Shown: positions 26,035 to 34,984 of the stretch, in pieces
Layout: each line of letters starts with the position of its first letter
Position numbering within the stretch: position 1 is the stretch's first letter
Assembly: GCA_910577835.1 (NCBI GenBank)
Contig: CAJTOU010000008.1
Span: forward strand, 17,727 to 81,726
Length of the DNA: 64,000 bases
Source of the DNA: an uncultured Lachnospiraceae bacterium
GTDB taxonomy: Bacteria; Bacillota_A; Clostridia; Lachnospirales; Lachnospiraceae
Direction: 5' to 3'
Position numbers and translations under genes: made by a program
Notes under the pieces: model-generated
Told to the model about the DNA's origin: nothing
The model's input: only the letters and a program-made list of their open reading frames with translations
Databases searched by the model: none

Positions 26035-27237
26035 TCAGGCCACAGGCCCCTGTTTCTTTGTTTCTGAAGCCGATGGATTCGTTGTCTCTGGTTCTTTTGT
26101 AGTTGGAGGCGCTGTTGTGGTCGTTGTCTCCGGTGGTGTTTCTGGCTCTGTTGGTTTTGGCGGCGGAGTCGTTGTCTCCGGTTCTTTTGTAGTCGGAGGC
26201 GCCGTTGTGGTTGTCGTCTCCGGTGGTGCCTGTGTTGTCGGGTTTGTCGGCGCCTGTGTTGTCGGGTCTGTTATTGGCTCAAAATTTGTTGGTTCCTCTG
26301 ATTCTGTCGGCTGTGGTGTCTCCGGCTCTGTAATATTTTCCGGAGTTGTTTCCTCATCATCAGTGTTTCCTATATTTACCACATCTCTTGAAGCAGCCAC
26401 TACCGCGCCTTCTGGTATATTTGGAACATCATTTATCTCTTCACGTCTGACAGCCTGCACAATCATTCGCTTTTCATCTGTTTCACAACAGGTAGAAAGT
26501 GTAATAATCTTATCCTCCGCAGTGATTTCACCTGCTTCGGGAAAATTGTGTATTGACCTTTCTTTGCAGTCATTTACATATTTTTGAAAGGTTTCATCAC
26601 TTTCAAAGGAATATGTATAAGTCCAGCCGCCCTCTGCCTCTGTTTTATATGCTGCAAAAATATAATATTTATAATGTTTGTATCCCACATACACATCAAG
26701 TGTCGGATGATTTTTATAATAGTCGGGGTCATCATCACAATAATAATACCAGTTCAGAGAACCGAACATAATGTTATTAACTCTCTTGCCCATATTATGT
26801 CCATATATAATACAGTTTCGTGCTTCAAGTCCTTCTGCTATTCTATAATCCACAAATATGCTTCCAACGCTGCTTACCTGATTATTCGGCAGATGATTCA
26901 GGTAATAATCATTATCTGAATGTTGTAAAATCGGGTTGTCAATGTAATCTCCATTGTCTTGCCGGATATATCCCACTGCGTCCGAATTATAGGAAAGCAT
27001 TTTTTCATAATCCCATACAAACTGACTTCCACCGCTGTTATTCGATATCACCACACCCTGTTCATCTGTTATCTCTTCATTTACAGGTTCATCCGAAATA
27101 AACATGTTCTTTACTTCATCAAATACTTCCATACTCTCCTTACTCTCAATATAAATCAAGGTAAGGCGGTATGCGGAATACATAAATACGCCAAGTGCAA
27201 CTATCATTACTGCATATCTGATTACTTTCTGCCTCAT
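26035..27237 (-). CDS. class B-like sortase with long Pro/Thr-rich C-terminal tail
   Basis: A 400-residue sortase. A membrane anchor spans about residues 7-30 and the sortase B-type domain covers about 75-270. The catalytic triad is His147 (YGHNMGK), Cys250 (TLSTC) and Arg257. After the domain, residues about 285-400 form a low-complexity tail of Pro, Thr, Glu with two copies of a TTTTAPPTTKEPETT block. Class B sortases normally end shortly after the catalytic Arg, so this tail is odd; it looks like a wall-spanning stalk, yet the enzyme is anchored at the N-terminus. No sorting-signal substrate is adjacent. GGGAG lies six bases before the ATG. Confidence 0.9.
   Translation of the reverse strand: MRQKVIRYAVMIVALGVFMYSAYRLTLIYIESKESMEVFDEVKNMFISDEPVNEEITDEQGVVISNNSGGSQFVWDYEKMLSYNSDAVGYIRQDNGDYIDNPILQHSDNDYYLNHLPNNQVSSVGSIFVDYRIAEGLEARNCIIYGHNMGKRVNNIMFGSLNWYYYCDDDPDYYKNHPTLDVYVGYKHYKYYIFAAYKTEAEGGWTYTYSFESDETFQKYVNDCKERSIHNFPEAGEITAEDKIITLSTCCETDEKRMIVQAVRREEINDVPNIPEGAVVAASRDVVNIGNTDDEETTPENITEPETPQPTESEEPTNFEPITDPTTQAPTNPTTQAPPETTTTTAPPTTKEPETTTPPPKPTEPETPPETTTTTAPPTTKEPETTNPSASETKKQGPVA
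26081..26228 (-). repeat. 58-bp direct repeat in the sortase tail
   Basis: Copies at 26081-26138 and 26171-26228, 90 bases apart, encode the duplicated Thr/Pro block of the sortase tail. A few third-position changes separate them, so selection on the protein sequence rather than recent duplication is possible. Confidence 0.8.
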
Positions 27238-27257
27238 ATCAATCTCCCGTATCCCAA

Positions 27258-27282
27258 AGAAGTGCCTTTATCCGGCACTCCT
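27258..27282 (-). terminator. probable terminator after fba
   Basis: Nine-pair stem on the minus strand (27274-27282 with 27258-27266) with a 7-base loop, followed by TTGGG after TTCTTT; U tract weak. It lies between fba and the sortase start. Confidence 0.5.
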
Positions 27283-27327
27283 CTGGAGATAAATTTCTGT
27301 GCAATTAATTTTTAACTGATTGTAATA

Positions 27328-28194
27328 CTACTCTGCTTTTCCAACAGAACCAAATAATTCCATCTTTTCCTTTACTGTTTCCTTAATAGCCTCAAAGCCT
27401 GGTGCAAGAAGCTTTCTTGGGTCATAACCCTTACCCTTCTCATCCTTTCCTTCTTCAATATACTTACGGGTAGCTGCCGCAAAGGAAAGCTGACATTCTG
27501 TATTTACATTAATTTTCGCTACACCAAGTGAGATTGCCTTCTGAATCATATCATCTGGAATCCCTGTACCTCCATGAAGCACCAGTGGCATCTCGCCGGT
27601 AAGCTGCTGAACAGCATCCAGTGTTTCAAAGCTTAAGCCTTCCCAGTTATCCGGATATTTTCCATGAATATTTCCGATACCTGCTGCCAGCATATCTACA
27701 CCCAAATCTGCAATTGCCTTGCACTCATTCGGGTCTGCACATTCACCCTTGCCTACAACGCCGTCTTCCTCACCGCCGATAGCACCTACTTCCGCTTCGA
27801 GTGACATGCCTTTTTCTTTTACAATTTTAACGAGTTCGGTAGTTTTCGCTACATTTTCCTCAATCGGATAATGAGAGCCGTCAAACATAATTGATGAAAA
27901 ACCTGCCTCTATGCATTTCAGACATCCTTCATAGCTGCCGTGGTCAAGATGAAGAGCCACCGGAACTGTAATTTTTAACTCCTCCAGCATTCCATTTACC
28001 ATGCCTACTACGGTCTTGTAACCACACATGTACTTGCCTGCGCCCTCAGATACGCCAAGAATCACCGGCGATTTTAATTCTTCTGCAGTAAGAAGAATTG
28101 CTTTGGTCCATTCCAGATTGTTGATATTAAACTGACCAACTGCATAATGACCTGCTTTTGCCTTTTGTAACATTTCTTTTGCTGATACTAACAT
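27328..28194 (-). CDS. fba: class II fructose-1,6-bisphosphate aldolase
   Basis: A 288-residue zinc-dependent aldolase of glycolysis and gluconeogenesis. Zinc and substrate motifs are HLDHGS (about 80-85), GFSSIMFDGSHYPIEEN, EAEVGAIGGEEDG, GNIHGKYP, LHGGTGIPD and KINVNTE. The start at 28194 has GGAGG five bases upstream, whereas the ATG at 28206 lies within the site. Family length and motif order are normal. Cytoplasmic homodimer or tetramer. Stands alone between the sortase gene and the DUF58-transglutaminase gene. Confidence 0.97.
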   Translation of the reverse strand: MLVSAKEMLQKAKAGHYAVGQFNINNLEWTKAILLTAEELKSPVILGVSEGAGKYMCGYKTVVGMVNGMLEELKITVPVALHLDHGSYEGCLKCIEAGFSSIMFDGSHYPIEENVAKTTELVKIVKEKGMSLEAEVGAIGGEEDGVVGKGECADPNECKAIADLGVDMLAAGIGNIHGKYPDNWEGLSFETLDAVQQLTGEMPLVLHGGTGIPDDMIQKAISLGVAKINVNTECQLSFAAATRKYIEEGKDEKGKGYDPRKLLAPGFEAIKETVKEKMELFGSVGKAE

Positions 28195-28251
28195 TTTTTC
28201 CTCCATTCCGGCGTTGAACGCCGATTTCTTTTGCTATACATAGATTATAAC

Positions 28252-31200
28252 CTATTTATTTTTCAAATACAAGCATTTGATATATTTGTAAATGAATTTT
28301 TCGTAAACTTTTCCCTGCTCGTACATGGATTGTCCATATTTTTGCATAAAATGATACAATTTATCCACTTCCTCCGCTTCCATACTCCCTTTTGGTCCAT
28401 ATCGGAACTTGTCAAGCACTTTAAGTATATACCACGCATCTTCTCTGGATAATTCCGGCTGAGAGCTGCTGAGAAGCACTGCTTTCTCCTCGTTTGTTTC
28501 AGCCTGCTCTATATTTATCTTAAAAATATCAAACATTTCTTTTAACTGTCGTTCCATTTCTCCAAGCCTTGCAGACCTGCCGCCGGTTTCGAGCTTTTTA
28601 AGTGTACGACGGCTCACTATCTGATATCTCAGAAGAAATACGGCTATAACAGCCAGAAGAAAAAGTATTCCTTTTATTATCGCCTTTGCCTGAGGACTGA
28701 GAGGCTTAGGAGTATTTCCCTCGTTTTTCTGCTCCTCTTTCAAAGCAGTAGTTGTACTTTTCTGAGGATTTTTGTCAGTGCTTTCATCTGGATTCGTTGA
28801 GGTCGTTTCATTATTGTTTGCAGCAGTAGTATTTTGTGTCGGATTCTCCGGAATTACAGTTTCATGGTTTACTTCAAAATTCTCCGTACCCGGCGTTACC
28901 TCTACTGGAACCCAGCCAAGCCCCTCCTGATAGATTTCTACCCATGCATGAGCAGATTTATCCGTTATATTATATTTTACAGTATTTCCCGATGTTTCTG
29001 TAATACATTCATTGTCCGCAAAATATCCCTCTGCATACCTCGCCGGAATTCCCATGCTTCGAAACATCATAACTGCTGCGGAAGCAAAGTGTATGCAATA
29101 TCCTGTTTTCCTTGCCATAAAATCATTTATAAAATCTGCTTTTTCATTTTTGCGCACAATATTTACATTATAGGTAAATCCATTTTCGCTGAAATATCTG
29201 CGTATATACTGCGCATATGGTTCATATCCCAGAGTCCGATACTGATAATCTCCACTGACAAGCTGAATCTGTTTTCCCTGATAAACAGTGGAAACACTTG
29301 AAAATTTTTCCCTCAGCTCTTCAAGCTGTTCTGGAACCTCTGTATAATTTTGCTCTACATATTCGGCATAGCGCTTTTCCAAAGCTATCATGGTTTTCAT
29401 TTCTTCTGCAAAATATTCATCTTCTGGTATTGCAACAACATATGGATAATCTCCAAACTTGTCGCGCACATTGTTTATATTCAGACTGTTTTCAAGCATA
29501 TATCCCGAAAACCTCACCGGCTTTCTTTCGTCTTCTTCGGAAAAATATTCATAACCGTCGCCGCCAACTGTTCCCTTTGTCCCTGTTCTGGAAAAATATG
29601 GCCTGTAAATATTTGTATCTTCCTTTAAATGGCTCTCAATCCTCATATCATAACCTGTATCCATATCTTCCTGCGCAGTCGCATAATAAACTCCCATTGA
29701 CTGCCAATCAGCAAAATACTGTGTAAGTTTTTCCCGAAAAGCGGCGGCCTCCGTAAAATAAATATCCAGATACGTATCGTCCTGCTCCCTGTAATCAAGA
29801 GCAGCGAACGCTTTCTTCAAATATTCTTCCTCTTTTTTTATTTCACTGTTACCCCTCTCCTCCCATGAATTCCCTTCATAATTTGTCCCTGCAAAGGATT
29901 TTAGATAAATACCTTTTTGTACTGGCGTTCCTCCGCCATAAATTTCTACGGTCAGAACCAGCTCTCCAGTATAAGACACAGGCACAGTATCGTCCAGATT
30001 TCCTCTCCTGCCGGAAACAAGTATCTGTTCACTTTTAAATAAATCAGATAAAATCCGTATGCCTCCCTTGAGATTTCCTTCCTCTAACACGGCATTTATC
30101 ACCGATTTACATTGTGTCATCCATGCGGGTCTCTGATATCCGCCCCAGAAAATATGAAACATAACCAGACAAAATGTGGCCATTGTAACAATAATCGTCA
30201 TACAGCCTGAAAAAAATGCCACATTTCCCGTATAGGGATAATCATCTGACAAATATTTTTGTTTTTTCTTTTTCCCAAAGCCAATACTGGAATGAATGGC
30301 AAAAATTGCCGGAAAGTAAATCAGCCCGAACAATACAACATAACTGGGCGGAACATATCCTACAATCATGGAAATACTAATCAGCGGCACCACAATCAAT
30401 ATATGTACCAGCAGAACAAACTCCATGCAGAAATTATAAATCACATCTGCCACAGCGTAAGTAATTAATATCAGCAGCCAGTCAAGCTCAGTACTGCTGT
30501 ATTCAAAAAATCCATAATCCCCTTCCGATACAATAATATCCATGCCAAATGCATCTATAATATTTGACACTCCGTCAAAGACAAAAAAGACTCCTCCAAA
30601 TATCAGAATCAGAAGATATCCTCCAAATATTACAATATTTCGTATTCTTCCGATTCTCTTTTCTTCCATATCTTCCCCGATTACATTTAATATAAAATGA
30701 ATCAGTATAAAAAAAGAAACTGTAATTAACGGGATAGAAATGGAATCTCTTTCAAAAAATATCACATCATATATGGAAAACACCGCCATCCCTGCTGCAA
30801 GCAGAGCAATAAAAGACTGCAGCGCCATATATTTAAAATTGCCGCTTATATGCTTTAGTTTCTTATGGCGGCGTATTTTGTCATTATATGGCTCAAGAAA
30901 AGGTTTGAAGCTGTCTGTCTGTTCCTGCTGCTTTGCCACATCCAGATGAAGTACCGTATTATTTTCAAGAAAATACTGTTTTTTATCCTCTGTGCTGTCC
31001 TTCTCTTCTCCTTCTTCCTGAATATCAATATAAACCGCATCATCAGGAAGCAGCTCTTTTTTTATATTTTGTGTAGTAATATAAATATTGGTTCCCGTAT
31101 TTGTATTTTTCTGCAAAACATCTGAAAAATCCGAGTTCTCTTTTCTTTGGTCATAAACCAGCCTCAAAAGATGATTTGCTTCTGTTTCACATGCTCCCTT

Positions 31201-32043
31201 TTCTCCATATCCTGTAAGGTCAAAAGGAATATTTTGAGAATTGCAGGTATTTATCAGGGAATAGACGACTCCTAATATTTTATCGCTGCTCTCATATCTG
31301 GCTTCAGAATCCACAAATGTGTCTACATGAATATGCACTTTCTCATCCACAGTATTTCCAAAATGCTTTACAATCAACTCATCTGACTTGGAACTTAATT
31401 TCCAGTGTACATTTCTGATATCATCTCCCTCATGATATTCATCAATGGCAATAATTTCTCCGCGGTTTTCTCCTTTTTTTCCAGTTGAAAATTCCTCATT
31501 TTCATCCTCATCTATCCCACAACGGCTGTTTTGAATGAAAAAATCCATTCTCTTTCCAAAATCCGGAAAAATATAAATAAAAGTCTCCACATTTAATTTC
31601 TTTTTGTAAACACTGAGAAAAAAGAAATCATATACGCGAATCTGCCTGATTCTGACAGTCATTATCCCATAATGGTGAAAAAGCATATCCATCCCAAAAT
31701 TACGAATTGTGTGGGGTTCTGAATTTACTACTATAATACGCTTTTCTTTATGTCCGAAATAATCCACTATCTCTACTTTCAATTCAATCCTTGCCGCCGG
31801 AAATATGGTATCATTGTCAACCATAATATATTTTTTAATACCATCTTCCTTTTGACAATATTCTTCCTGCTCATCAAAATATACCTTCATCCTCCGTGCC
31901 ATCAAAAAATTAATAATTCCTATTATCACAGGAACGACGATTCCGACCTCAAATATCAGCTCCGTCTGCCAGCTGTTGTACATAATCATAATCCAGAACA
32001 ATAGAATGAAAATGACACTGTAAATAATTCTGTTTTTTCTCAT
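28252..32043 (-). CDS. fused DUF58 and transglutaminase-like membrane protein
   Basis: A 1263-residue fusion. Residues 1-50 hold two membrane segments; about 195-320 is a DUF58/vWA-like domain with the EYHEGDDIRNVHWKLSSKS motif; about 405-640 contains six or more membrane helices as in TgpA; then an extracellular region with a transglutaminase core. Its Cys983 (GYCIHFASA) and His1032 (SAHAWVEIY) are present, but the third triad position is Glu1048 (WVPVEVTPG) where Asp is usual. A Thr/Asn-rich linker, one more helix (about 1122-1140) and a DUF4129-like tail end the protein. In most bacteria MoxR, DUF58 and TgpA are separate neighbouring genes; here two are one. The MoxR gene lies 23 bases upstream. 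Confidence 0.88.
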   Translation of the reverse strand: MRKNRIIYSVIFILLFWIMIMYNSWQTELIFEVGIVVPVIIGIINFLMARRMKVYFDEQEEYCQKEDGIKKYIMVDNDTIFPAARIELKVEIVDYFGHKEKRIIVVNSEPHTIRNFGMDMLFHHYGIMTVRIRQIRVYDFFFLSVYKKKLNVETFIYIFPDFGKRMDFFIQNSRCGIDEDENEEFSTGKKGENRGEIIAIDEYHEGDDIRNVHWKLSSKSDELIVKHFGNTVDEKVHIHVDTFVDSEARYESSDKILGVVYSLINTCNSQNIPFDLTGYGEKGACETEANHLLRLVYDQRKENSDFSDVLQKNTNTGTNIYITTQNIKKELLPDDAVYIDIQEEGEEKDSTEDKKQYFLENNTVLHLDVAKQQEQTDSFKPFLEPYNDKIRRHKKLKHISGNFKYMALQSFIALLAAGMAVFSIYDVIFFERDSISIPLITVSFFILIHFILNVIGEDMEEKRIGRIRNIVIFGGYLLILIFGGVFFVFDGVSNIIDAFGMDIIVSEGDYGFFEYSSTELDWLLILITYAVADVIYNFCMEFVLLVHILIVVPLISISMIVGYVPPSYVVLFGLIYFPAIFAIHSSIGFGKKKKQKYLSDDYPYTGNVAFFSGCMTIIVTMATFCLVMFHIFWGGYQRPAWMTQCKSVINAVLEEGNLKGGIRILSDLFKSEQILVSGRRGNLDDTVPVSYTGELVLTVEIYGGGTPVQKGIYLKSFAGTNYEGNSWEERGNSEIKKEEEYLKKAFAALDYREQDDTYLDIYFTEAAAFREKLTQYFADWQSMGVYYATAQEDMDTGYDMRIESHLKEDTNIYRPYFSRTGTKGTVGGDGYEYFSEEDERKPVRFSGYMLENSLNINNVRDKFGDYPYVVAIPEDEYFAEEMKTMIALEKRYAEYVEQNYTEVPEQLEELREKFSSVSTVYQGKQIQLVSGDYQYRTLGYEPYAQYIRRYFSENGFTYNVNIVRKNEKADFINDFMARKTGYCIHFASAAVMMFRSMGIPARYAEGYFADNECITETSGNTVKYNITDKSAHAWVEIYQEGLGWVPVEVTPGTENFEVNHETVIPENPTQNTTAANNNETTSTNPDESTDKNPQKSTTTALKEEQKNEGNTPKPLSPQAKAIIKGILFLLAVIAVFLLRYQIVSRRTLKKLETGGRSARLGEMERQLKEMFDIFKINIEQAETNEEKAVLLSSSQPELSREDAWYILKVLDKFRYGPKGSMEAEEVDKLYHFMQKYGQSMYEQGKVYEKFIYKYIKCLYLKNK

Positions 32044-32066
32044 GATGATATGTTCCCTTCCACATA

Positions 32067-33002
32067 TTACTTTTCAACAGAGATTTGTCTGATTGCCTCA
32101 CCAATCATTTCCCTTATTTTTAACCCCTGAGTTTTGCCCCGTCCAGACAAAATAATCCTGTGATTCGCAGTGTCATAAAATACCTTTTTGACATCGTCTG
32201 GTACTACATAATTACGACCCTCAATATAAGCCCATGCCTGTGCGGCTTTTACTATGGCAAGTGTTCCACGAGGACTTACTCCCAGTTCAATATTTGAATT
32301 GTTTCGCGTAGTATTGACAAGCTTTACAACATATTCCGCAATTTTTTCATGCACAAACACCTGAGAAACCTCTTTCTGTATATAGGCCAAATCCTCGCGG
32401 TTAATCACAGCTTGTACCTTTTGTATCAGATTGCCTTCCTCCTTTTTATGAATCAACAGCTTTACTTCATCCTCTGCACTTGGATAACCCATATAAAGCC
32501 GAAACATAAATCTGTCAAGCTGTGATTCCGGCAACATTGAGGTTCCCACTGAACCAATGGGATTTTGTGTTGCAATCACAAAAAAAGGACTTGGGACCTT
32601 CTTTGTCTTTCCGTCTACTGTCACTTTTCTTTCTTCCATAACCTCCAAAAGCGCCGCCTGTGTCTTTGAAGAGGTTCTGTTTATTTCATCAGCAAGCAGC
32701 AGATTACACATCACTGCTCCCGGTTTATATACAAATTCATTCTTTACCTTATCAAACATGGTAAAACCTGTAATATCTGACGGCATTACATCCGTTGTAA
32801 ACTGGATTCGCTTGTTATCCAGCCCCATCGCCGCTGCGAACGCTTTTGCCATTGTTGTTTTTCCTACTCCCGGTATATCCTCTATCAAAATATGACCATC
32901 TGCAATAATTGCAGCAGTTACCTTTTTTATGACATCCTCTTTCCCCAAAACCACCTGATTTATCTGGTTTATAATTTCGTTACATGCTTCTGTACCTGTC
33001 AT
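32067..33002 (-). CDS. MoxR family AAA+ ATPase
   Basis: A 311-residue AAA+ protein with Walker A GVGKTTMAKAF, Walker B LLADEINRTS, sensor FFVIATQNPIGSVG and the C-terminal lid domain (GVSPRGTLAIVKAAQAWA). MoxR ATPases act as chaperones for the assembly or metal loading of partner complexes and are usually next to DUF58/vWA genes, as here. GGAGG lies nine bases before the ATG at 33002. First gene of a two-gene operon with the DUF58-transglutaminase fusion. Substrate unknown. Confidence 0.94.
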   Translation of the reverse strand: MTGTEACNEIINQINQVVLGKEDVIKKVTAAIIADGHILIEDIPGVGKTTMAKAFAAAMGLDNKRIQFTTDVMPSDITGFTMFDKVKNEFVYKPGAVMCNLLLADEINRTSSKTQAALLEVMEERKVTVDGKTKKVPSPFFVIATQNPIGSVGTSMLPESQLDRFMFRLYMGYPSAEDEVKLLIHKKEEGNLIQKVQAVINREDLAYIQKEVSQVFVHEKIAEYVVKLVNTTRNNSNIELGVSPRGTLAIVKAAQAWAYIEGRNYVVPDDVKKVFYDTANHRIILSGRGKTQGLKIREMIGEAIRQISVEK

Positions 33003-33118
33003 GTGACTTGTCCTCCGTTGCGTTTCAATTCTGTAATATCTCTATCATATTTGAAAATTGACTTTTTTACAAGTAATTTTCATAAAAAATAAAAAATTTT
33101 TGTTTTTCTATTGTATAT

Positions 33119-33148
33119 TTTACAGGTTTTTTGTATCATAGATATAAC
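33119..33148 (+). promoter_or_regulatory. candidate promoter of the gene at 33178
   Basis: TTTACA (33119-33124) and TATAAC (33143-33148) separated by 18 bases, ending 29 bases before the ATG. Read by eye. Confidence 0.35.
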
Positions 33149-33177
33149 CGCTTACCTATAAAGCCAAGGAGGAAGAT

Positions 33178-33774
33178 ATGAATACAAAGGAACAAAAAAA
33201 TTTACTGATAGATGACATGCATTTTTTTATGCCGGATGAAGAGCAGAAAACTCTGATTACACGTTTTTCTTCTCAAAAATTTAAAGAAGGATTTTACAGG
33301 CGTTTTCTTATTTCACTGATAACAGCATTTATTTTTTTTATTGTTGAATTTATTGCCCGTACATATACCAACCGTCATGCAGTGTCCCGCTTTTTCCACT
33401 ATCCGGGAGCCGAGACGATTCCCGGCATGATGATTTTTGTAGCTTTTGTTTTTCTGGTTTTTAATCTGCTTTCTTTTACTTATATGCGGACAAAAATACA
33501 GATGAATAATATTGCAGCCAAATATGAATGCATGAAAGGAATTGTTACCGAAAAATACGATGGCAGACATCTTTCACAGTCATCTGGAGAGGCCAGCAGA
33601 AATTATATTCTGTTCAGCAATGAAGAAGGACACTGTACAACTGCTCTTTCTGTTAAAAATTTGCACACTTTTCAGTCTATTGAGGCGGGAGATGAAATCT
33701 TAGTAATCAAATATAAACCTCTTGGAACAACAGGCTATACATTTATTCCCTTGACAGAAAAAATCAGGGCATAA
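33178..33774 (+). CDS. membrane protein of unknown function
   Basis: A 198-residue protein with an N-terminal cytoplasmic segment, two membrane helices (about 42-62 and 80-102) and a C-terminal soluble domain (about 115-198) with alternating hydrophobic residues suggesting a small beta barrel. The KGIVTEKYDG and EAGDEILVIKYKP motifs recall DUF3592-like domains, but I cannot name the family. AAGGAGG sits six bases before the ATG, the best ribosome binding site of the plus-strand genes. It precedes the HD gene by 76 bases on the same strand and could be co-transcribed. Confidence 0.8.
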   Translation: MNTKEQKNLLIDDMHFFMPDEEQKTLITRFSSQKFKEGFYRRFLISLITAFIFFIVEFIARTYTNRHAVSRFFHYPGAETIPGMMIFVAFVFLVFNLLSFTYMRTKIQMNNIAAKYECMKGIVTEKYDGRHLSQSSGEASRNYILFSNEEGHCTTALSVKNLHTFQSIEAGDEILVIKYKPLGTTGYTFIPLTEKIRA

Positions 33775-33850
33775 AAAACCAGAAAATGCACAACCTAAAA
33801 ATTGTACTATAACTCTTTGTATTTCATAGAAAATCGGAAAGGAATGACTT

Positions 33851-34321
33851 ATGTATAAAACAAGGTTGTGCAGGAATCTGGAAATCCTGCGTTCTGAATT
33901 ATCCTCCATACAGACCTCGCGCTTTGCTCAAACCAGAGATTTTATACAGCATGGACATACAAGTGTATATACACATTGTATTTCTGTTGCCTATACAAGC
34001 TGTCTGATTGCTGCAAGGCTGAATCTCAAAGTAGATGTGCCAAAGCTGGTTCGCGGCGCACTCCTGCATGATTATTTTTTATATGACTGGCATAACTCAA
34101 ACAGTCTGCTTCTGCATGGCTTTACCCATTCAAAACGCGCGCTTCAAAATGCCTGTGAGGATTTTAAGCTTTCTCCTCTGGAGTGTAATATTATTTCCAG
34201 ACATATGTTTCCGCTCACTCCAATCCCTCCTTTGTATATGGAAGGATGGATTGTAAATATTGCTGATAAATACTGCTTTCTTCGTGAAACCTTCGCCCGT
34301 GAAAGAATATGGGCTGCGTAA
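33851..34321 (+). CDS. HD-domain phosphohydrolase-like protein
   Basis: A 156-residue protein with an HD domain: His in GHTSVYTHCISVAY, the HD pair in GALLHDYFLYDW (about 75-76), and later His and Asp residues in HSKRALQNA, SRHMFPLTP and VNIADKYC. The metal-binding set is consistent with an active phosphohydrolase on a nucleotide or similar substrate. The family is common in clostridia as a stand-alone gene near membrane proteins. AAAGGAATG precedes the ATG. The last codons form the left arm of a terminator hairpin and the stop codon is its loop. Confidence 0.87.
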   Translation: MYKTRLCRNLEILRSELSSIQTSRFAQTRDFIQHGHTSVYTHCISVAYTSCLIAARLNLKVDVPKLVRGALLHDYFLYDWHNSNSLLLHGFTHSKRALQNACEDFKLSPLECNIISRHMFPLTPIPPLYMEGWIVNIADKYCFLRETFARERIWAA

Positions 34322-34337
34322 CGCAGCCCGTATTTTC
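34307..34337 (+). terminator. terminator overlapping the end of the HD gene
   Basis: Twelve-pair stem (34307-34318 with 34322-34333, one G-U pair) with the TAA stop codon at 34319-34321 as its three-base loop, followed by TTTTCT. Confidence 0.85.
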
Positions 34338-34415
34338 TATAACACAGCTCTTACAGAACAGCTCAGGTAATCAATACAATCAGTCTCTAACTGATTATAT
34401 GATACATGTTAATTC

Positions 34416-34865
34416 TTATTTTCTGTTATTACTCATGCAACAATCCATACAGGAATGGTCAAAGCTTGGATTAAACGCATAGAAATTATTAAAATCCAAT
34501 TCATCCTGAACAATTCTCAGTGCTTCGCCAAATCTCTGGAAATGCACGATTTCTCTTGCTCTTAAAAATCTGATTGGGTCGGCAACGTCGGGGTCCTTTA
34601 CCATCCTTAAAATATTGTCATAGGTAGTTCTTGCCTTTTGTTCTGCCGCCATATCCTCAAACAAATCCGTAATCGGGTCTCCCGTCACCTGAAACTGGGC
34701 AGCGGTGAACGGCATACCTGAGGCCGCCTGAGGCCATACACCCGTAGTATGGTCCACATAATACTGGTCGAATCCTGAAGCCTTGATTTCCTCAGGTGTA
34801 AGATTACATGTCAGTTGATGAACAATCGTACCTACAATTTCAAGATGTGCCAGTTCACCAGCTCA
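34416..34865 (-). pseudogene. cotJC: truncated CotJC / manganese catalase-like spore coat protein
   Basis: The frame encodes the C-terminal part of a CotJC-type manganese catalase: AHLEIVGTIVHQLTCNLTPE, then a DHTTGVWPQAASG stretch, GDPITDLFEDMAAEQKARTTY and FLRAREIVHFQRF, ending in a Cys-rich tail. The family is about 190-200 residues and its first 65-70 residues are missing: just upstream of GELAHLEIV an in-frame TGA closes the frame (about 34866) and the sequence becomes unrelated. One metal-ligand helix is therefore lost. An internal ATG at 34757 could start a 113-residue product without a ribosome binding site. No cotJA or cotJB is nearby. The break lies beside the Crp-type gene promoter, which suggests a deletion joined them. 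Confidence 0.82.
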
Positions 34866-34880
34866 TTGAGGTTGGAAGCA

Positions 34881-34909
34881 TTGATTTTTTTTCCTGTGTG
34901 TATTATAAT
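34881..34909 (+). promoter_or_regulatory. sigma-A promoter of the Crp/Fnr gene
   Basis: TTGATT (34881-34886) and a perfect TATAAT (34904-34909), spacing 17 bases, 76 bases before the ATG. The -35 box is only about 15 bases from the break in the cotJC remnant. Confidence 0.6.
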
Positions 34910-34984
34910 CGTTTTATAATTAAGATGCTTAAAAAACCGCTACTGTTAAATTAATTAAATATAAAATAAAATCAGGAGGAATAT

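Noticed and set aside
26117..26587. A 156-residue plus-strand frame rich in Val, Gly and Ser opposite the sortase tail
   Set aside because: It is the antisense shadow of the Thr/Pro repeat codons; no ribosome binding site and composition explained by the minus-strand gene.
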